Origin: Rhynchopus sp. YZ270_cl-10 | Lineage: Eukaryota > Euglenozoa > Diplonemea > Diplonemida > Diplonemidae | Direction of reading: 5' to 3' | DNA: 64,000 nucleotides | Assembly: GCA_964035575.1 (NCBI GenBank) | Contig: OZ037856.1 | Coordinates: forward strand, 930,001-994,000 | In this document: piece after piece, positions 20,535-30,819 of the stretch | Numbering within the stretch: position 1 is the first letter of the stretch | How the letters are laid out: each line of letters begins with the position of its first letter | Notes under the pieces: generated by a model | Told to the model about the DNA's origin: nothing | Seen by the model: the letters and a program-made list of their open reading frames with translations, nothing else | The model's database searches: none | Position numbers and translations under genes: made by a program

Positions 20535-20580
20535 AAAGGTGACTAAGCACGAGCTTAGGTTCATCTTATAAACTTTTCTT
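20535..20580 (+). repeat. family A hairpin module
   Basis: AAAGGTGACTAAGCACGAGC, then TTAGGTTCATCTTATAAACT and TTTC. CTAAGC/GCTTAG forms the inner stem (here with a shortened loop), and AAGGTGA pairs with TCATCTT outside it. Confidence 0.75.
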
Positions 20581-20836
20581 TTTTAACACAAAACGTAGGA
20601 ACCAACAGGTCATATGCTACTTATTAGTTTTCATAATAAGTGGAAGAAGAAGAAAAAAAATGAGGTGAGCAGGGAGGTACCCTGGTACATCATCAGAAGT
20701 TTTTTTTTTTTTCTTTATGACCTATCCCACCAAAAACGATTCAGGGGGAGGTGTTCATATTGTACGATGCTCAGCAACGCACATAACCCACCTCCCCCTT
20801 TCCCCTCCTCTCCAGAATAGGGCATTTTTTTTTGGG

Positions 20837-20903
20837 CACTTATGCTTTCATCCGGGGCTGGCATCGTATGTAGGTCAGTCGGAGGTGCCTGCATTAATAA
20901 CTA
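20837..20903 (+). repeat. F repeat, copy 1 (66 bp)
   Basis: CTTATGCTTTCATCCGGGGC, then TGGCATCGTATGTAGGTCAG and TCGGAGGTGCC. It is nearly identical to 27885-27950. Confidence 0.8.
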
Positions 20904-21487
20904 CCCCCCTTTTTTTTTTTGGCTAAAAGACACCTTCAACCACTGTGTTGCTGTGCTGTCTGTGTTGGTCCATTTGCCCTGTTTGAGGTAGAGGGGGAGC
21001 CCTTTTTAAAAACGCTGTTGGTCAGAGGGAGTGAGGGAGGGGGGGAGGGAAAGACCTTTCCTCCCTTCCCTCAGCTTTTCTGCCAACGTCTGTTCCAAAA
21101 CGTAAAGCACTATTAGCAATAATCATCTCGTGGTGGCTTTTAGTGCATCAATAACCCAAAACGTGGCCTAACTAGGCGACCCGAACAGTTTCTCTCCCCC
21201 GCATCAGCCTTTTTTTGGGGAACCAAAAAAAAGAGAAATGTAGTGGTTTTCGTTCGGGGGTTTCTATGAAAAGCCGTTTCCCATTTTACTTCAACAATTT
21301 AAAACAATTTTACACCCCTCATATGTTGTCCTTTTCTATTGAATATAACTTTAATTAGGTACACTATGACGAGAGGGGGGTTTTTTTTGTATTTCAAGTC
21401 AATTTTTTTTTTTTTTGGTAAAGGGTGGTTTCGTGCCTGCATCTAAGGTGTCGGGAGGTTATCAACTTTACGCCTTTTTAAAAGGCG

Positions 21488-21588
21488 TCGAAGCAAGGAG
21501 AGGCTTAGGATCATCTCAAACGCCTTATATTTGGTATGTCAAAGATGTGTGTGAGAGGGTACATACGTCATCTTTCAAGGTTTCTTTT
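21488..21588 (+). repeat. modules A and C in tandem
   Basis: A at 21488-21525 (GAAGCAAGGAGAGGCTTAGG, then ATCATCTC) and C at 21543-21588 (AGATGTGTGTGAGAGGGTAC, then TTTCAAGGTTTC). Confidence 0.6.
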
Positions 21589-21660
21589 CTTTTTTTTTTT
21601 TTTTTTTTTTTATGTCATATGAAGACGTGCTCTCTTGGGGTTCGATAACCAAGCGGAGAA

Positions 21661-21715
21661 CCAGTGCCTGCGTCAGCCGGTGTGTTGAGACGTACACTTT
21701 CAGCTTCTCTCTTTC
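21661..21715 (+). repeat. family B hairpin module
   Basis: CCAGTGCCTGCGTCAGCCGG is followed by TGTGTTGAGACGTACACTTT and CAGCTTCTC. It keeps the 5' box AGTGCCTGCGTC and the tail. Confidence 0.6.
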
Positions 21716-22580
21716 AAGTGCCACAACGAAGGGCATTTTTTGAATTGTTTTTTTTGAAAGACTATGTGTACACATTCATCTGTCTTTTCTTCTTAGTTGT
21801 CTTTTTTTTTTTTTTTGTACTCAGGTTGTCTTCTTCCACCTTTCTTGGACGATACCAGTGGGACTCTTTGCTAGGCACATTCTTTTTTGCCAAGCTCGTG
21901 CAAAAAAAAAAAAAAAAAAAAATGCAGTGGTCGTTGTGTGACGTGCTGTTCAAACGCATAGTACTGTTTTCCTTCTTTTTTTTCTCTCTCTCTTTTTCTT
22001 TTATTTGTACCCAGGTTTATTGTATTACAAAATATTTCAAATTAACTGCCTTATGCTTGTAACTGAAAAATGCTGTTTTTTTTTTTTTTAGTTAAGAGCC
22101 GAGCTTAGCCTTTTGGTTGTTCACATCAAGGTGTTGTGTGATATGTCTTCACACAGAAGGTGAACTTCCAGGTCTTGCGTGTAGGGAATGCACCTGTGAT
22201 TCTCGATTCAAGGGAAAAAAAGGTGAATTCGTGTATATTTTCCCCCCCCCCCACACGTTGACGTGGTGTGCAGGAGACACTATCCCATATCCTATGATAC
22301 TGTGCATCCGTCTCTCTGGCCGTGTCAAATATTCTGGTGGAATTGTAAATATGTTGAAAATTCAAGGGATTAGCCTTTTTGCCATGTTCATTTTTTCAAA
22401 CAATAGTAGCCAGAGTACAGGCCCCTACATGGTATTTTGCCCTTGTATTATGCAACAGAAACCTGCGTCCATCAGGGATTTTTTTTCTCTTCCGTTTTTG
22501 CAACTCTTTCCGAGCACACTCAGATTTTTAAACAAACACACTTCTCTTCCCTCAACCCTAGTTCATCACACCCCGCCTGC

Positions 22581-23955
22581 ATATGGGTCAATTTTTTAAC
22601 CCCCCCCCTCAAAAGTTCCACGGCCATTTTTTCGGGTTCTACACCGTTTGAGCCCCCACAGGTGTACAGAACCCCCCTGGAATCGGTTTTGAGCGACTTG
22701 TGGCGGTGTTTTGAGGCAAAGTGGCACTTTTTTTGCTATTTTCAGGCTATTTTGGCCTGTTTTGGCCTATATTCACTGTATGACCGATTTTTCGGGTTTT
22801 ATGAGGTTTGAACACCAACAGGTGCCACGAAACACCCCAGTACCGGTTTTGTGGGCCTCCTGTGGGGTTTTGGGGGTGAAATATACCGTTTACTCTATGT
22901 TCTGGGCCATATTGGGGTGTTTTTTGGCCATGTAGGCCTGGTATGTGCCCTACAGTGCATAAGCCAAATTTGGGTGTTTTGAGGGGTAGAGGGTCATGGT
23001 GGTGCGTTCATGACTCGGTGGCGGCGACGCTTATTGCTCGCTGTTCTGGCCCTATTTCCCCAATTTCACCCCTCCCCGACCCTTTTCTGATGAAGATCTT
23101 TGACGTGCTCGGTCCCGTCGCAAATGTTCTTTGTGAATGTTCTTCATAAAATAGGGGAGCGTCAGGGGGGTCAAAATAGCTATTTTTGACCAAAAAAACA
23201 CCGATAAACACCAAGAAAAGTGTCGAATATGTCCGAAACAGGTCGGAATTGGTTCACAGCCCATTTTTGGGGTATATTTGGGCCAAAGGAGGCCTCCTGG
23301 CGTCAAAAAAATCGTGTTTTTTTGGTCAAAAATAGCTATTTTGACCCCCCTGACGCTCCCCTATTTTATGAAGAACATTCACAAAGAACATTTGCGACGG
23401 GACCGAGCACGTCAAAGATCTTCATCAGAAAAGGGTCGGGGAGGGGTGAAATTGGGGAAATAGGGCCAGAACAGCGAGCAATAAGCGTCGCCGCCACCGA
23501 GTCATGAACGCACCACCATGACCCTCTACCCCTCAAAACACCCAAATTTGGCTTATGCACTGTAGGGCACATACCAGGCCTACATGGCCAAAAAACACCC
23601 CAATATGGCCCAGAACATAGAGTAAACGGTATATTTCACCCCCAAAACCCCACAGGAGGCCCACAAAACCGGTACTGGGGTGTTTCGTGGCACCTGTTGG
23701 TGTTCAAACCTCATAAAACCCGAAAAATCGGTCATACAGTGAATATAGGCCAAAACAGGCCAAAATAGCCTGAAAATGGCCAAAAATAGCCTGAAAATAG
23801 CAAAAAAAGTGCCACTTTGCCTCAAAACACCGCCACAAGTCGCTCAAAACCGATTCCAGGGGGGTTCTGTACACCTGTGGGGGCTCAAACGGTGTAGAAC
23901 CCGAAAAAATGGCCGTGGAACTTTTGAGGGGGGGGGTTAAAAAATTGACCCATAT
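22581..23955. repeat. 1.37-kb near-perfect palindrome
   Basis: Left arm 22581-23201 and right arm 23314-23955 are inverse complements, separated by a 112-bp spacer (23202-23313). The only length difference I find is a 21-bp tandem duplication in the right arm (near 23770-23795). The outer ends read ATATGGGTCAATTTTTTAAC and its complement. The arm itself contains two diverged ~165-bp direct repeats beginning TTCGGGTTYTA. No coding sequence is evident. Confidence 0.9.
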
Positions 23956-24120
23956 TCACAATCGCTGCACCACCCATCCCTCAACTTACAAAGTACTACA
24001 ATGAAATGCAATACAAAACAAACAGAGTAGCAAAAACAAAAACAAAAACAAAAACAACAAAGTTGAAACAAACTTTTTCAAACCACCCATCCCTCTGTTG
24101 TTGCATACAGTGTATCCTTC

Positions 24121-24176
24121 TGCTGCGGTCAACGGAAAAAGACATAGTAGTAGAGTAGTAAGGACAGATCAGTGGT
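24121..24176 (+). repeat. dispersed repeat, copy 1
   Basis: The segment with GGTCAACGGAAAAAGACATA and AAGGACAGATCAGT recurs in inverted orientation at 60354-60412. Confidence 0.7.
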
Positions 24177-24211
24177 ATACTGTTATGTTTAGTTTTTACT
24201 CGTCAAGGTTC

Positions 24212-24252
24212 GTCAAGGACACTGTCACGAAAGGGCTTTGTATTTCAAGTGG
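24212..24252 (+). repeat. family D module
   Basis: AAGGACACTGTCACGAAAGG, then GCTTTGTATTTCAAGT. It matches the D consensus in 31 of the last ~35 positions by eye. Confidence 0.65.
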
Positions 24253-24330
24253 ATCTCTTGTGGAGAATAAGTCAAGAGAAACAGCACAACCAGGGTTCCA
24301 AAATGGCCCCCACCTGTCTGATGGGCACTA

Positions 24331-24413
24331 CACTGGCCAGGGGGTGTGGAGATGGCATATTGGGAGGTAATATTTGCTACCCCCAAAATGCTCTCTCCAC
24401 ACTGGCCACAGTG
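24331..24413. repeat. 83-bp imperfect hairpin
   Basis: CACTGGCCAGGGGGTGTGGA at the left matches, in inverse complement, CTCCACACTGGCCACAGTG at the right, with the arms continuing inward to a loop near 24370-24378. It may be a tiny foldback element. Confidence 0.65.
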
Positions 24414-24584
24414 TACCATGATGACGGCTTTTTTCTCTTGTCACACTCTCAGAGATGAGATGTGTTGTCTGTACGTATCCCAGCCTTTTTGGGTGGCATG
24501 TGGGTATAGCCATTCTGAGTGATTTATCAATACAGACAAAAAAAGAGAGCCAGCGAACAGAACATATTTTATTTCCAAGGGTGA

Positions 24585-24685
24585 AGGCTTAGGTTCATCA
24601 TCAGATGGGAAATCCCCCCCCTTTTTTTTTCCCACGGTGCCTGCGTCCTGTCGCTGAGCGGAGAGGCGTTTTGCACCTTTTTGTG
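24585..24685 (+). repeat. modules A (partial) and B
   Basis: GGTGAAGGCTTAGGTTCATC at 24583 on is an A module lacking its loop; the B module at 24634-24685 reads ACGGTGCCTGCGTCCTGTCG, then GAGAGGCGTTTTGCACC, with an extra CGCT/AGCG hairpin in its loop. Confidence 0.6.
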
Positions 24686-25223
24686 AACGAATCCATACCG
24701 ACTACTTCTTGTCTATACCAACAGATTTTTTTTTTTTTTTGCGAACTATTTTTTTTTGTGTACTAACAACGCTCTCACCCTTTAATTACTGTTCTCCCCC
24801 TTAATTGAACCCCTCAAGTGGTCAAATCCCGTTCCGAAAGATTTGTTATGTGGTTGCAGGTTTGGCACATTTTCGTTTCAAATTAAGTTGCCGATTTAAA
24901 AAAAAAAAAACTTGTTTGTTCGATGTTCCAGAACAACAAGAAGCCCTACCCAAGCCCCTTATACCTTATACCTGCTTTTATCATGAATTGTGATAACACA
25001 CAGAGCGTTAGTTAGTGTTTCTAATATCGTTGTTTGGGCCGTCTAAGTGCGGGATAGGTAAGATGTGACCAAGAGCGACAGTGTGTAATCATCTATCACA
25101 TTCCAGACGGCATTTACGTGCACTGCCGGCTTCACTTTACTTTTGCGAAGAGAAAACTAAACTACCCTGGCCGCTTGTTGTCCCTCTTTTGTTGCCTTTT
25201 GTTTGTTTTTTTTTGAGTTGGAG

Positions 25224-25400
25224 AACCAGTGCCCTGCGTCCGTCTATGAACGGTGAGGCGTGTGCACTTTCAACTTCTCTTTTTTTTTCCCCCTGTGTCT
25301 GCTCACCCCTTTCAGAGTGGATATGTGCACACCGAGGCACATTTTCGTTTCTCAAGTTTTTTTTTTAAATTGTGATCAAGGTGACTAAGACGAACTATGT
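25224..25400 (+). repeat. hairpin-module cluster B-C-A
   Basis: B at 25224-25288 (CCAGTGCCCTGCGTCCGTCT, then GAACGGTGAGGCG and CACTTTCAACTTC; CCGT/ACGG forms an extra stem in the loop), C at 25319-25367 (ATATGTGCACACCGAGGCAC, then TCAAG and a T-run), and an A-like start at 25375 (ATCAAGGTGACTAAGACGAA). Confidence 0.65.
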
Positions 25401-25796
25401 ATTAATAGCTGTCTTTTTGCCCAAAACTTTTTGGAGGTGCTTTTTTCGGCGGATCGTTGAATCCGAGTTGGGAGGTTCGGGGTGGGAGAGGGGAGGAACC
25501 GATGTGTAATCTACCTTCGGAGGATGTTTTTTTTTGTGTTATGATTTTATCCTAGTATTTTTGCTGTCAGAATTTACATCAGACCCCCCTATTCTCCTTT
25601 TATGACACACATTCCATTTTCATTTTCTTCCGGGCTTTGTTTGAATACACAATGTAACAGTCAGGCACACTACTAATCCAAATAACTAGCATTTTACAAC
25701 TAATATCACCAAGCAACACTACTAAGTTAACACTAGTTGTTACGACTTGCAGTTCCACTAATCTCCCTTACTAGTCCATCGTGTATTCAAACAAAC

Positions 25797-25845
25797 CCTC
25801 TCCCCTCCCCCCTCCCCCTCCCCCTCCTTCAACTCAAAACTACAG
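25797..25845 (+). promoter_or_regulatory. candidate trans-splice acceptor of the PAP2 gene
   Basis: A run of C/T (25797-25830) is followed by AAAACTACAG ending at 25845, 22 bases before the ATG at 25868. Confidence 0.55.
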
Positions 25846-25867
25846 ACAAACACAAATACCCGACGCA

Positions 25868-27221
25868 ATGGATGATATGTTTCCTACCCCAGTGTTGGCC
25901 TCGCTTGTCGCTATGGGGTTGTATTTGAATTATGCACGCGACGCTTCCTTCCATAAGTACGTGCGAAAGAGTTTTACCCCATGGCTTGTGGAGAGGGTAC
26001 GCATTGAAGAGGCCGTGATTGTACGTCTGCAGAGGGCGCTGCAGAGCAAGGTGGTGGGGGGGTACTGCAACATGGTGTCGATGTCAGGGGATCTGGAGTT
26101 TTATATTACGTTTCTTCCGCTGTTGTTTTGGGCGGGTGATACGCATTGTTCCAGGCATTTGACGATATTTTGTGCAATAATGCAGCATGTAGCTCCGTGT
26201 GGGAAGGATATCTGTTGTGCGCCTAGACCGCAGGTGAAGCAAGGGGTCAGGTTGAGGCAGGACAGAGAGGCGCATGTGATTCACGCGAAGGAGTATGGGT
26301 TCCCTTCAACGCATTCATGTAATAGTCTTGGGCTTGCAGCGTTTTTGATGGTCTATTTTGAGGTTCCGATGATGTCATTTTGGGGCATCTTTGGGGCGGT
26401 GTGGTGTGCGTCTGTTGTGTTCAGCAGGGTGTACCTTGGGATGCATTCGTTCACGGATTTGATAGGTGGGGCGGTGGCGGCGGTGGGGTGCATGGTTGTG
26501 TACTACAACCTGGTCGACCTCGTGGACACAATGTGCGATGCAAAGCTGTCCCCCATTCCGCCGCTTGCGATGGCCTTCGTTTGCGCATTGTTCCTGAAAT
26601 GCTACCCTACACCTGCAGATGAGACACCCAGCTTCGAATATGCAGCATACTTCACCGGAGTGGCCTTTGGGGTGGTGACCGGCGTCTGGATGGACCACGG
26701 CCTTCACCACACACTCGACAAGGTTGCAGGCAGGCACCACTCAAGACTTCTCGATGGTGAAGTGCCTTTCCACTTTCTCATCCTCAGAGTCGTCTTGGGA
26801 ATGACAATGGTAATCGCACTGCGGGAAGTAGTTAAGCGAGTGGCCAAGGTATGGAAGTGGTTTTTCTTTGTTTTGTAACGAAAGTGGGGTAACCCTTTTT
26901 CCTATTCCAAAGGGGGGGAAAAAAAAACACCGGGGTAAAAACCCCCTACTCAGTTCAGAATCGGAAATCTACCTTAGTAGTTGGTCCTCCGTCTGATATT
27001 TATATCCAATAAAAGAGTGGAGTTCGATATGTTGTCATTTTCAATAATTCAAAAATAAATGAATGAAACAGGTTCTACTGAAGATTGTTGCGATCTGCTA
27101 CGAGTACGTGACGGACGAGGTGTTGGAGACCTTGGTGGTATTACGGTTCCTCTCCTTCGCAGCGGTCGGGTGGGGTGTGGTGTGCCCGGCAATGCACGTC
27201 TTTCAGTACCTCGAAATATAA
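25868..27221 (+). CDS. sphingosine-1-phosphate phosphatase-like PAP2 protein, two exons
   Basis: Exons 25868-26848 and 27072-27221 join in phase 0 to give 376 residues. The ATG at 25868 is preferred; the frame reads open further up only through the pyrimidine tract. The three PAP2 phosphatase motifs are all present: KDICCAPRP (KX6RP, ~112-120), PSTHS (~146), and SRVYLGMHSFTD (SRX5HX3D, ~185-196). The PSTH variant and the GFPSTH context match sphingosine/dihydrosphingosine-1-phosphate phosphatases (animal SGPP, yeast Lcb3), ER membrane enzymes that dephosphorylate long-chain base phosphates. About eight hydrophobic segments follow the family layout. Exon 2 (VLLKIVAICYEY.. to ..CPAMHVFQYLEI) supplies the expected last membrane segment; without splicing the protein would stop at 26878 without it. 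Confidence 0.85.
26849..27071 (+). other. intron of the PAP2 gene (223 nt, GT-AG)
   Basis: The donor is GTATGGAA after AAG; the acceptor is GAATGAAACAG ending at 27071. It rests on frame restoration and family length. No hairpin module is evident in it, unlike the other two introns. Confidence 0.75.
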
Positions 27222-27884
27222 GGAGGAAGCGACACCGACTATCACTTTTCAGAAAACCAGTTGCGTGGCTGCACCCTCAAGAGGGGTCTGGCCGTGTTAG
27301 TCGATGGTTCCGACAAAAATAGGTGTTCACAGACACATTCTCAATTTTTTTTTCTCTTTTTTTGGCTCAATTTTCTTTCTTTTTTTTCTCCAATTTTTTT
27401 GGGGGGTGAATAGGAGATAAGGGTTGAGTTATGGGATTTTTTTCCTGTTCTTGCAGGGAAGAGGAGATACGGGAGATATCGTGATATGTATTTTTCTATT
27501 CACAGCATGCAAAAAAAAAACCTGAAAGAAAAATTCAGGTCAAAAAGTGAAATAGAGAGACCATATCTCCTATTCGCTTCCCGCCTCCAAAAAACCCCCT
27601 ATTTTTGGCTCGTCCGTTTGTAGACGAAAATATTTCAACAATTTTTTTCCTTTTTCGTTTTGATGTATATACTGCTTTCCCCCTCCTCCTCCCACCCCCC
27701 CTCCTTGAAACTTAGTAGCAAGACTCTTTCCCTCTTTGCGCCAGACTTTATCAAAGCCACCTCCCAATGACAATAGTACCAACCGCACTGCCCACATACC
27801 GTCTCTAGGAATTCTGAACCCGGTACTATATACTGAACGTAAAAATGTTTGAATATTTTTTTAGGATTCCTTTTTAGCCGCAGG

Positions 27885-27950
27885 GTACTTAAGCTTTCAT
27901 CGGGCTGGCATCGTATGTAGGTCAGTCGGAGGTGCCCGCATCAATAACTT
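27885..27950 (+). repeat. F repeat, copy 2
   Basis: CTTAAGCTTTCATCGGGCTG is followed by GCATCGTATGTAGGTCAGTC and GGAGGTGCCCGCAT. It differs from 20837-20903 by only a few bases. Confidence 0.8.
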
Positions 27951-28162
27951 CACTTTATTTTTGGGGTATTTGAACATTACGGACAGTATATATTACCGAA
28001 ACTGCCCACTTCTCTGATGGACGCTGCTAATCACAACGTGAAGTGCATGGTGTGCACGAGAGAGAAACTCAATCCAGTTAAAAGAGGGCTTGTTTTGATC
28101 TGGTTGGGAGGGGAAGGGGCTTGGGAACGCTGTGCGCAACTGAGGCAAAGAGGGGCTCTTTA

Positions 28163-28264
28163 GTGGCGTGTATTGTGATAACTGGTCATCATGCATAATA
28201 CACATCACAATACTGTATTCTGGTATGTATTCTGTATGAGGGACAGTTATCACAATACAGCCAC
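28163..28264. mobile_element. MITE-like element with ~21-bp terminal inverted repeats
   Basis: The left end GTGGCGTGTATTGTGATAAC and the right end GTTATCACAATACAGCCAC are inverse complements with one inserted base. The element is only 102 bp, with further ACATCACAATAC and TGTATTC pieces inside. A 184-bp relative lies at 50971-51154. No target duplication is clear. Confidence 0.75.
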
Positions 28265-28487
28265 CACGAGGGCTGTTGACGAGCCCAATTCACCTGCAGA
28301 TCTTTTCCATTTGCGCGGAAAATGCCTTTTTTTTTTTAGACAGAGAGCGAAGGTTCATCTTATCAGCCTTTTCTCTTTTTCCCCTTCTTTCCCCCCCTCT
28401 TTTGTTTTGTTTTTTGAGAAGATCATTAGGGGCAGTAAAGGATAGCAACAGCGGCTGTTGACTCGAAACGGCATTTGGCTGGCTTCC

Positions 28488-28531
28488 TTGTGGGGGTGGG
28501 GGTGGGGGGTGTGGGGTGTGGGGGTGTGTGG
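28488..28531 (+). repeat. G-rich tract
   Basis: Nine runs of three to six G, separated by T or TGT, form a candidate G-quadruplex on the + strand. Confidence 0.6.
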
Positions 28532-28676
28532 TTAATATCCCAAAAGCCTTTTTGTCTCGAACTTTCTTTTTTTTCCTTGTGTGCAGTGCTGCGTTCTCAT
28601 TTACCTTTTCCCGTGAGAAACCCACCTGAAGAAAAAAATCGGCGAAAACAAGGCTAGTGCAGAACCTGGTGCCGGA

Positions 28677-28746
28677 GATGCGTGCACGCAGAGGCACTTT
28701 CATCAATTTTATCAAGGTGACGAGAAGCTTATGTTCATGCGATCCA
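28677..28746 (+). repeat. modules C and A in tandem
   Basis: C: GATGCGTGCACGCAGAGGCA, then CTTTCATC (GCGTGC/GGCAC and GATG/CATC stems). A: ATCAAGGTGACGAGAAGCTT, then ATGTTCATG. Confidence 0.6.
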
Positions 28747-29221
28747 TCTTTACAAAACAATGAAAGTGAAAAAAAAATGGTCCATTTTTTTGGACTTTAT
28801 CAAATCACCCTTTTTTTTAATGAATTTTTTCTTTGGCGAAAGCCCATCAGAGCCTTGGATTCACCTTCCCTGCTTGTCATTCATTTTAATGAAGTACTCT
28901 GGACATCTTTCAGACTTAATATGTGTGTACGTGTGAGACACATTCAATTCTTATGGATCTTATTTGGCGAAATACTCACACTTTCAAATTTTCGCTTTTT
29001 TTTTACTATTCACATATTTTTCAGCCTAAACTTCAGGACGTCTTTGTGTGCATTGCTTATTAGCGTACTTGGGATGCCAATCCTCCCAAAGCAGGAGATT
29101 GTGAACGACTGCCCTCCCTCACCCCATCTCCCCACCCCTCAAACCCTTGTACCCATGCTGCATGAAACATCCTGGTTTGTTTTGTCTGCTATTATGTCCG
29201 CATTCTTTTCTAAAAGTAAAT

Positions 29222-29260
29222 TAGGTGACGACACGAGAGGCTTAGGTTCATCTTCTGATT
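29222..29260 (+). repeat. family A hairpin module
   Basis: TAGGTGACGACACGAGAGGC, then TTAGGTTCATCTTC. It keeps the loop ACGAGAG and the outer stem GGTGA/TCATC, while the left inner stem arm is reduced. Confidence 0.6.
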
Positions 29261-29892
29261 AGGTTCTTTTCTGATCAGCTGATGATTGAGTTGACTGTCT
29301 TCTTTTTGTCTTTTTTTTTAAAGGTGATGCAAGTAGGAGATGCTGAAATTCATCTCAACAACTTTTTATCGAAAACCCGAAGTGCATTTTGTGAACGAAA
29401 GATGTGTCAAAGACGTTCAGATTTAACAAAACCCCAGCCGCCATCGGCCTTTTTTTTATTGTTTTTTTGTGAAAAACTTTGTCACAGCTGAATTTTTCTT
29501 TATCACACCTAATGCTTTCAAATGTTTATTTGAAAGTGTATGAATTTATTTATCACACTTTGGGGTATATTTTCCGACACGCCAGAGTTTGTAATCAGAC
29601 TGATGAGGGAAGGGCTCAACGAACCAACCTTTTTCCTTTTTTTCCCCCCGACCGGATTAGCGACTCAGGGATTGTGTTCCATTGTAGCCCCTCTTCAGTT
29701 CAGCGCGTAGATCTGCAACTGCTGAGCTCGTCAAAAAAAAGTCACGTCTCAATTCCGCACTGCAAAACGCAGAGGACCCCCGACAGAGGAACCCCAGCCG
29801 CCCTGCATCGCGCAGACCTAATTATCCTGCGTCTCCAATGTTCCTTTCATCTGACTGATGAGAGGAAGCGGGAGCAGAACATATTGTCTCGA

Positions 29893-29987
29893 TATGGATG
29901 ACAGCATGGTTGGGGTCCAGCCACGGTGCACCGGTCACCAAGGTACCCTGTCACGAGAGGGCTTTGTATTTCAAGTTAAATTCTTTT
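29893..29987 (+). repeat. family D module, long form
   Basis: ATATGGATGACAGCATGGTT, then GGGGTCCAGCCACGGTGCAC, CCAAGGTACCCTGTCACGAG and GCTTTGTATTTCAAGT. The same ~95-bp unit recurs at 59439-59541 and 61444-61540. Confidence 0.75.
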
Positions 29988-30188
29988 AGGTGCACATTTT
30001 CTTGTGCGTTTTTTTTTGTTCGTGTCCTTGTCTCAACTTCACATTAGAATGCGCCCGTCTCATATGTGGTAAACTTCTTGTATTTCTAGAGCTGCCCAAC
30101 CCTGGAGAGATCTGGCTCAGGGGTGATCCCGCTGCGGAGAGGTTCACCTTTAGAGGGTTTGCTGCTGTTACGATGTGTGCATTTGTAG

Positions 30189-30214
30189 GTTTGTTTGTTT
30201 GTTTGTTTGTTTGT
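30189..30214. repeat. TTTG microsatellite
   Basis: About six perfect copies. Confidence 0.9.
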
Positions 30215-30224
30215 TACTCTTTTC

Positions 30225-30267
30225 AGGTGGCTAAGTACAGAGAGGCTTAGGTTCTTATAAACTTTCA
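30225..30267 (+). repeat. family A hairpin module
   Basis: CAGGTGGCTAAGTACAGAGA, then GGCTTAGGTTCTTATAAACT. CTAAG pairs with CTTAG; loop TACAGAGAGG. Confidence 0.65.
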
Positions 30268-30819
30268 TTAGTTTCCCCCAAATACGGTGCATGCAAAACC
30301 GCGTTTGCTGCTTTCTTCGGAGCAGCCAGTCAATACGATAAAGGTGCGCATTAAACAGGCGGTTCAACACCAATTCAAAATAGAGACAGCTTTTGTTTTG
30401 CACTGTATATTTTTTGTTAGGTTCTATTCGTGGACAGGTTTGTGTCTTTCAGTTTCTAGTTTCCATTTCACATTTTTTTTTTTAATATGTCCGATACAAG
30501 AGCGTCAAGAGGTATCCACACTCCACTCCCCTCTCCCTCACCCATATTTGTTTGCACCGTATCCTTCTTGTTAGAGACGCCTTGGTTTTATGTCTTCCGC
30601 CGCAAGCAGATGTGACTCGTGGTCATTGGTGTGATGAAAAACAGTTACAAGTGTTGAACTAAACCAGCAATTCGTATTTGTCTGTAAGCTGTGCCCTCTG
30701 CGGAGAATGAGGTTGGAAAGTATTCGGGGTCCTGGGGTGACATCCTTCCACACACAAATACAGGTGCTGCCACACGTGGCATACTGTGGGTTGATTCCTA
30801 CAGAGCACAACACAACACA

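Larger units (their letters stand above)
19155..25867. other. 6.7-kb gene-free region
   Basis: No gene is supported. It contains A, B, C and D modules (19793, 20431, 20535, 21488, 21543, 21661, 24212, 24634, 25224, 25319), the F repeat (20837-20903), a large palindrome (22581-23955), a hairpin at 24331-24413 and many T-runs. Reading frames of 60-160 codons here are low in complexity and cross modules. Confidence 0.7.
27222..30819. other. 3.6-kb intergenic region
   Basis: No supported gene. It holds the F repeat copy 2 (27885-27950), a MITE-like element (28163-28264), a G-rich tract (28488-28531), C/A modules (28677-28746, 29222-29260), a long D module (29893-29987), a TTTG microsatellite (30189-30214) and an A module (30225-30267). 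Confidence 0.7.

Noticed and set aside
20535..20580. tRNA-derived SINE reading of family A, from TGACTAAGCA and GGTTCATC as A and B boxes
   Set aside because: The spacing is too short and the B box lacks the conserved 3' half; no tRNA-like fold.
22943..23572. 68-residue frame present in both arms of the palindrome
   Set aside because: Identity is explained by the inverted duplication; no coding features.
22596..23942. Palindrome as a piggyBac element with TTAA ends
   Set aside because: The inverted symmetry continues beyond the TTAA on both sides, which a TTAA target duplication does not explain.
26849..26878. PAP2 protein ending at 26878 without splicing
   Set aside because: It would lack the last membrane segment typical of the family, which is found in phase after a GT-AG intron.
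28657..29262. 201-codon frame
   Set aside because: It crosses modules C and A and is rich in Phe/Leu from T-runs; no domain or acceptor site.
29580..29890. Hammerhead ribozyme, from two CTGATGAG motifs
   Set aside because: The GAAA core and a cleavage-site stem are missing in both places.
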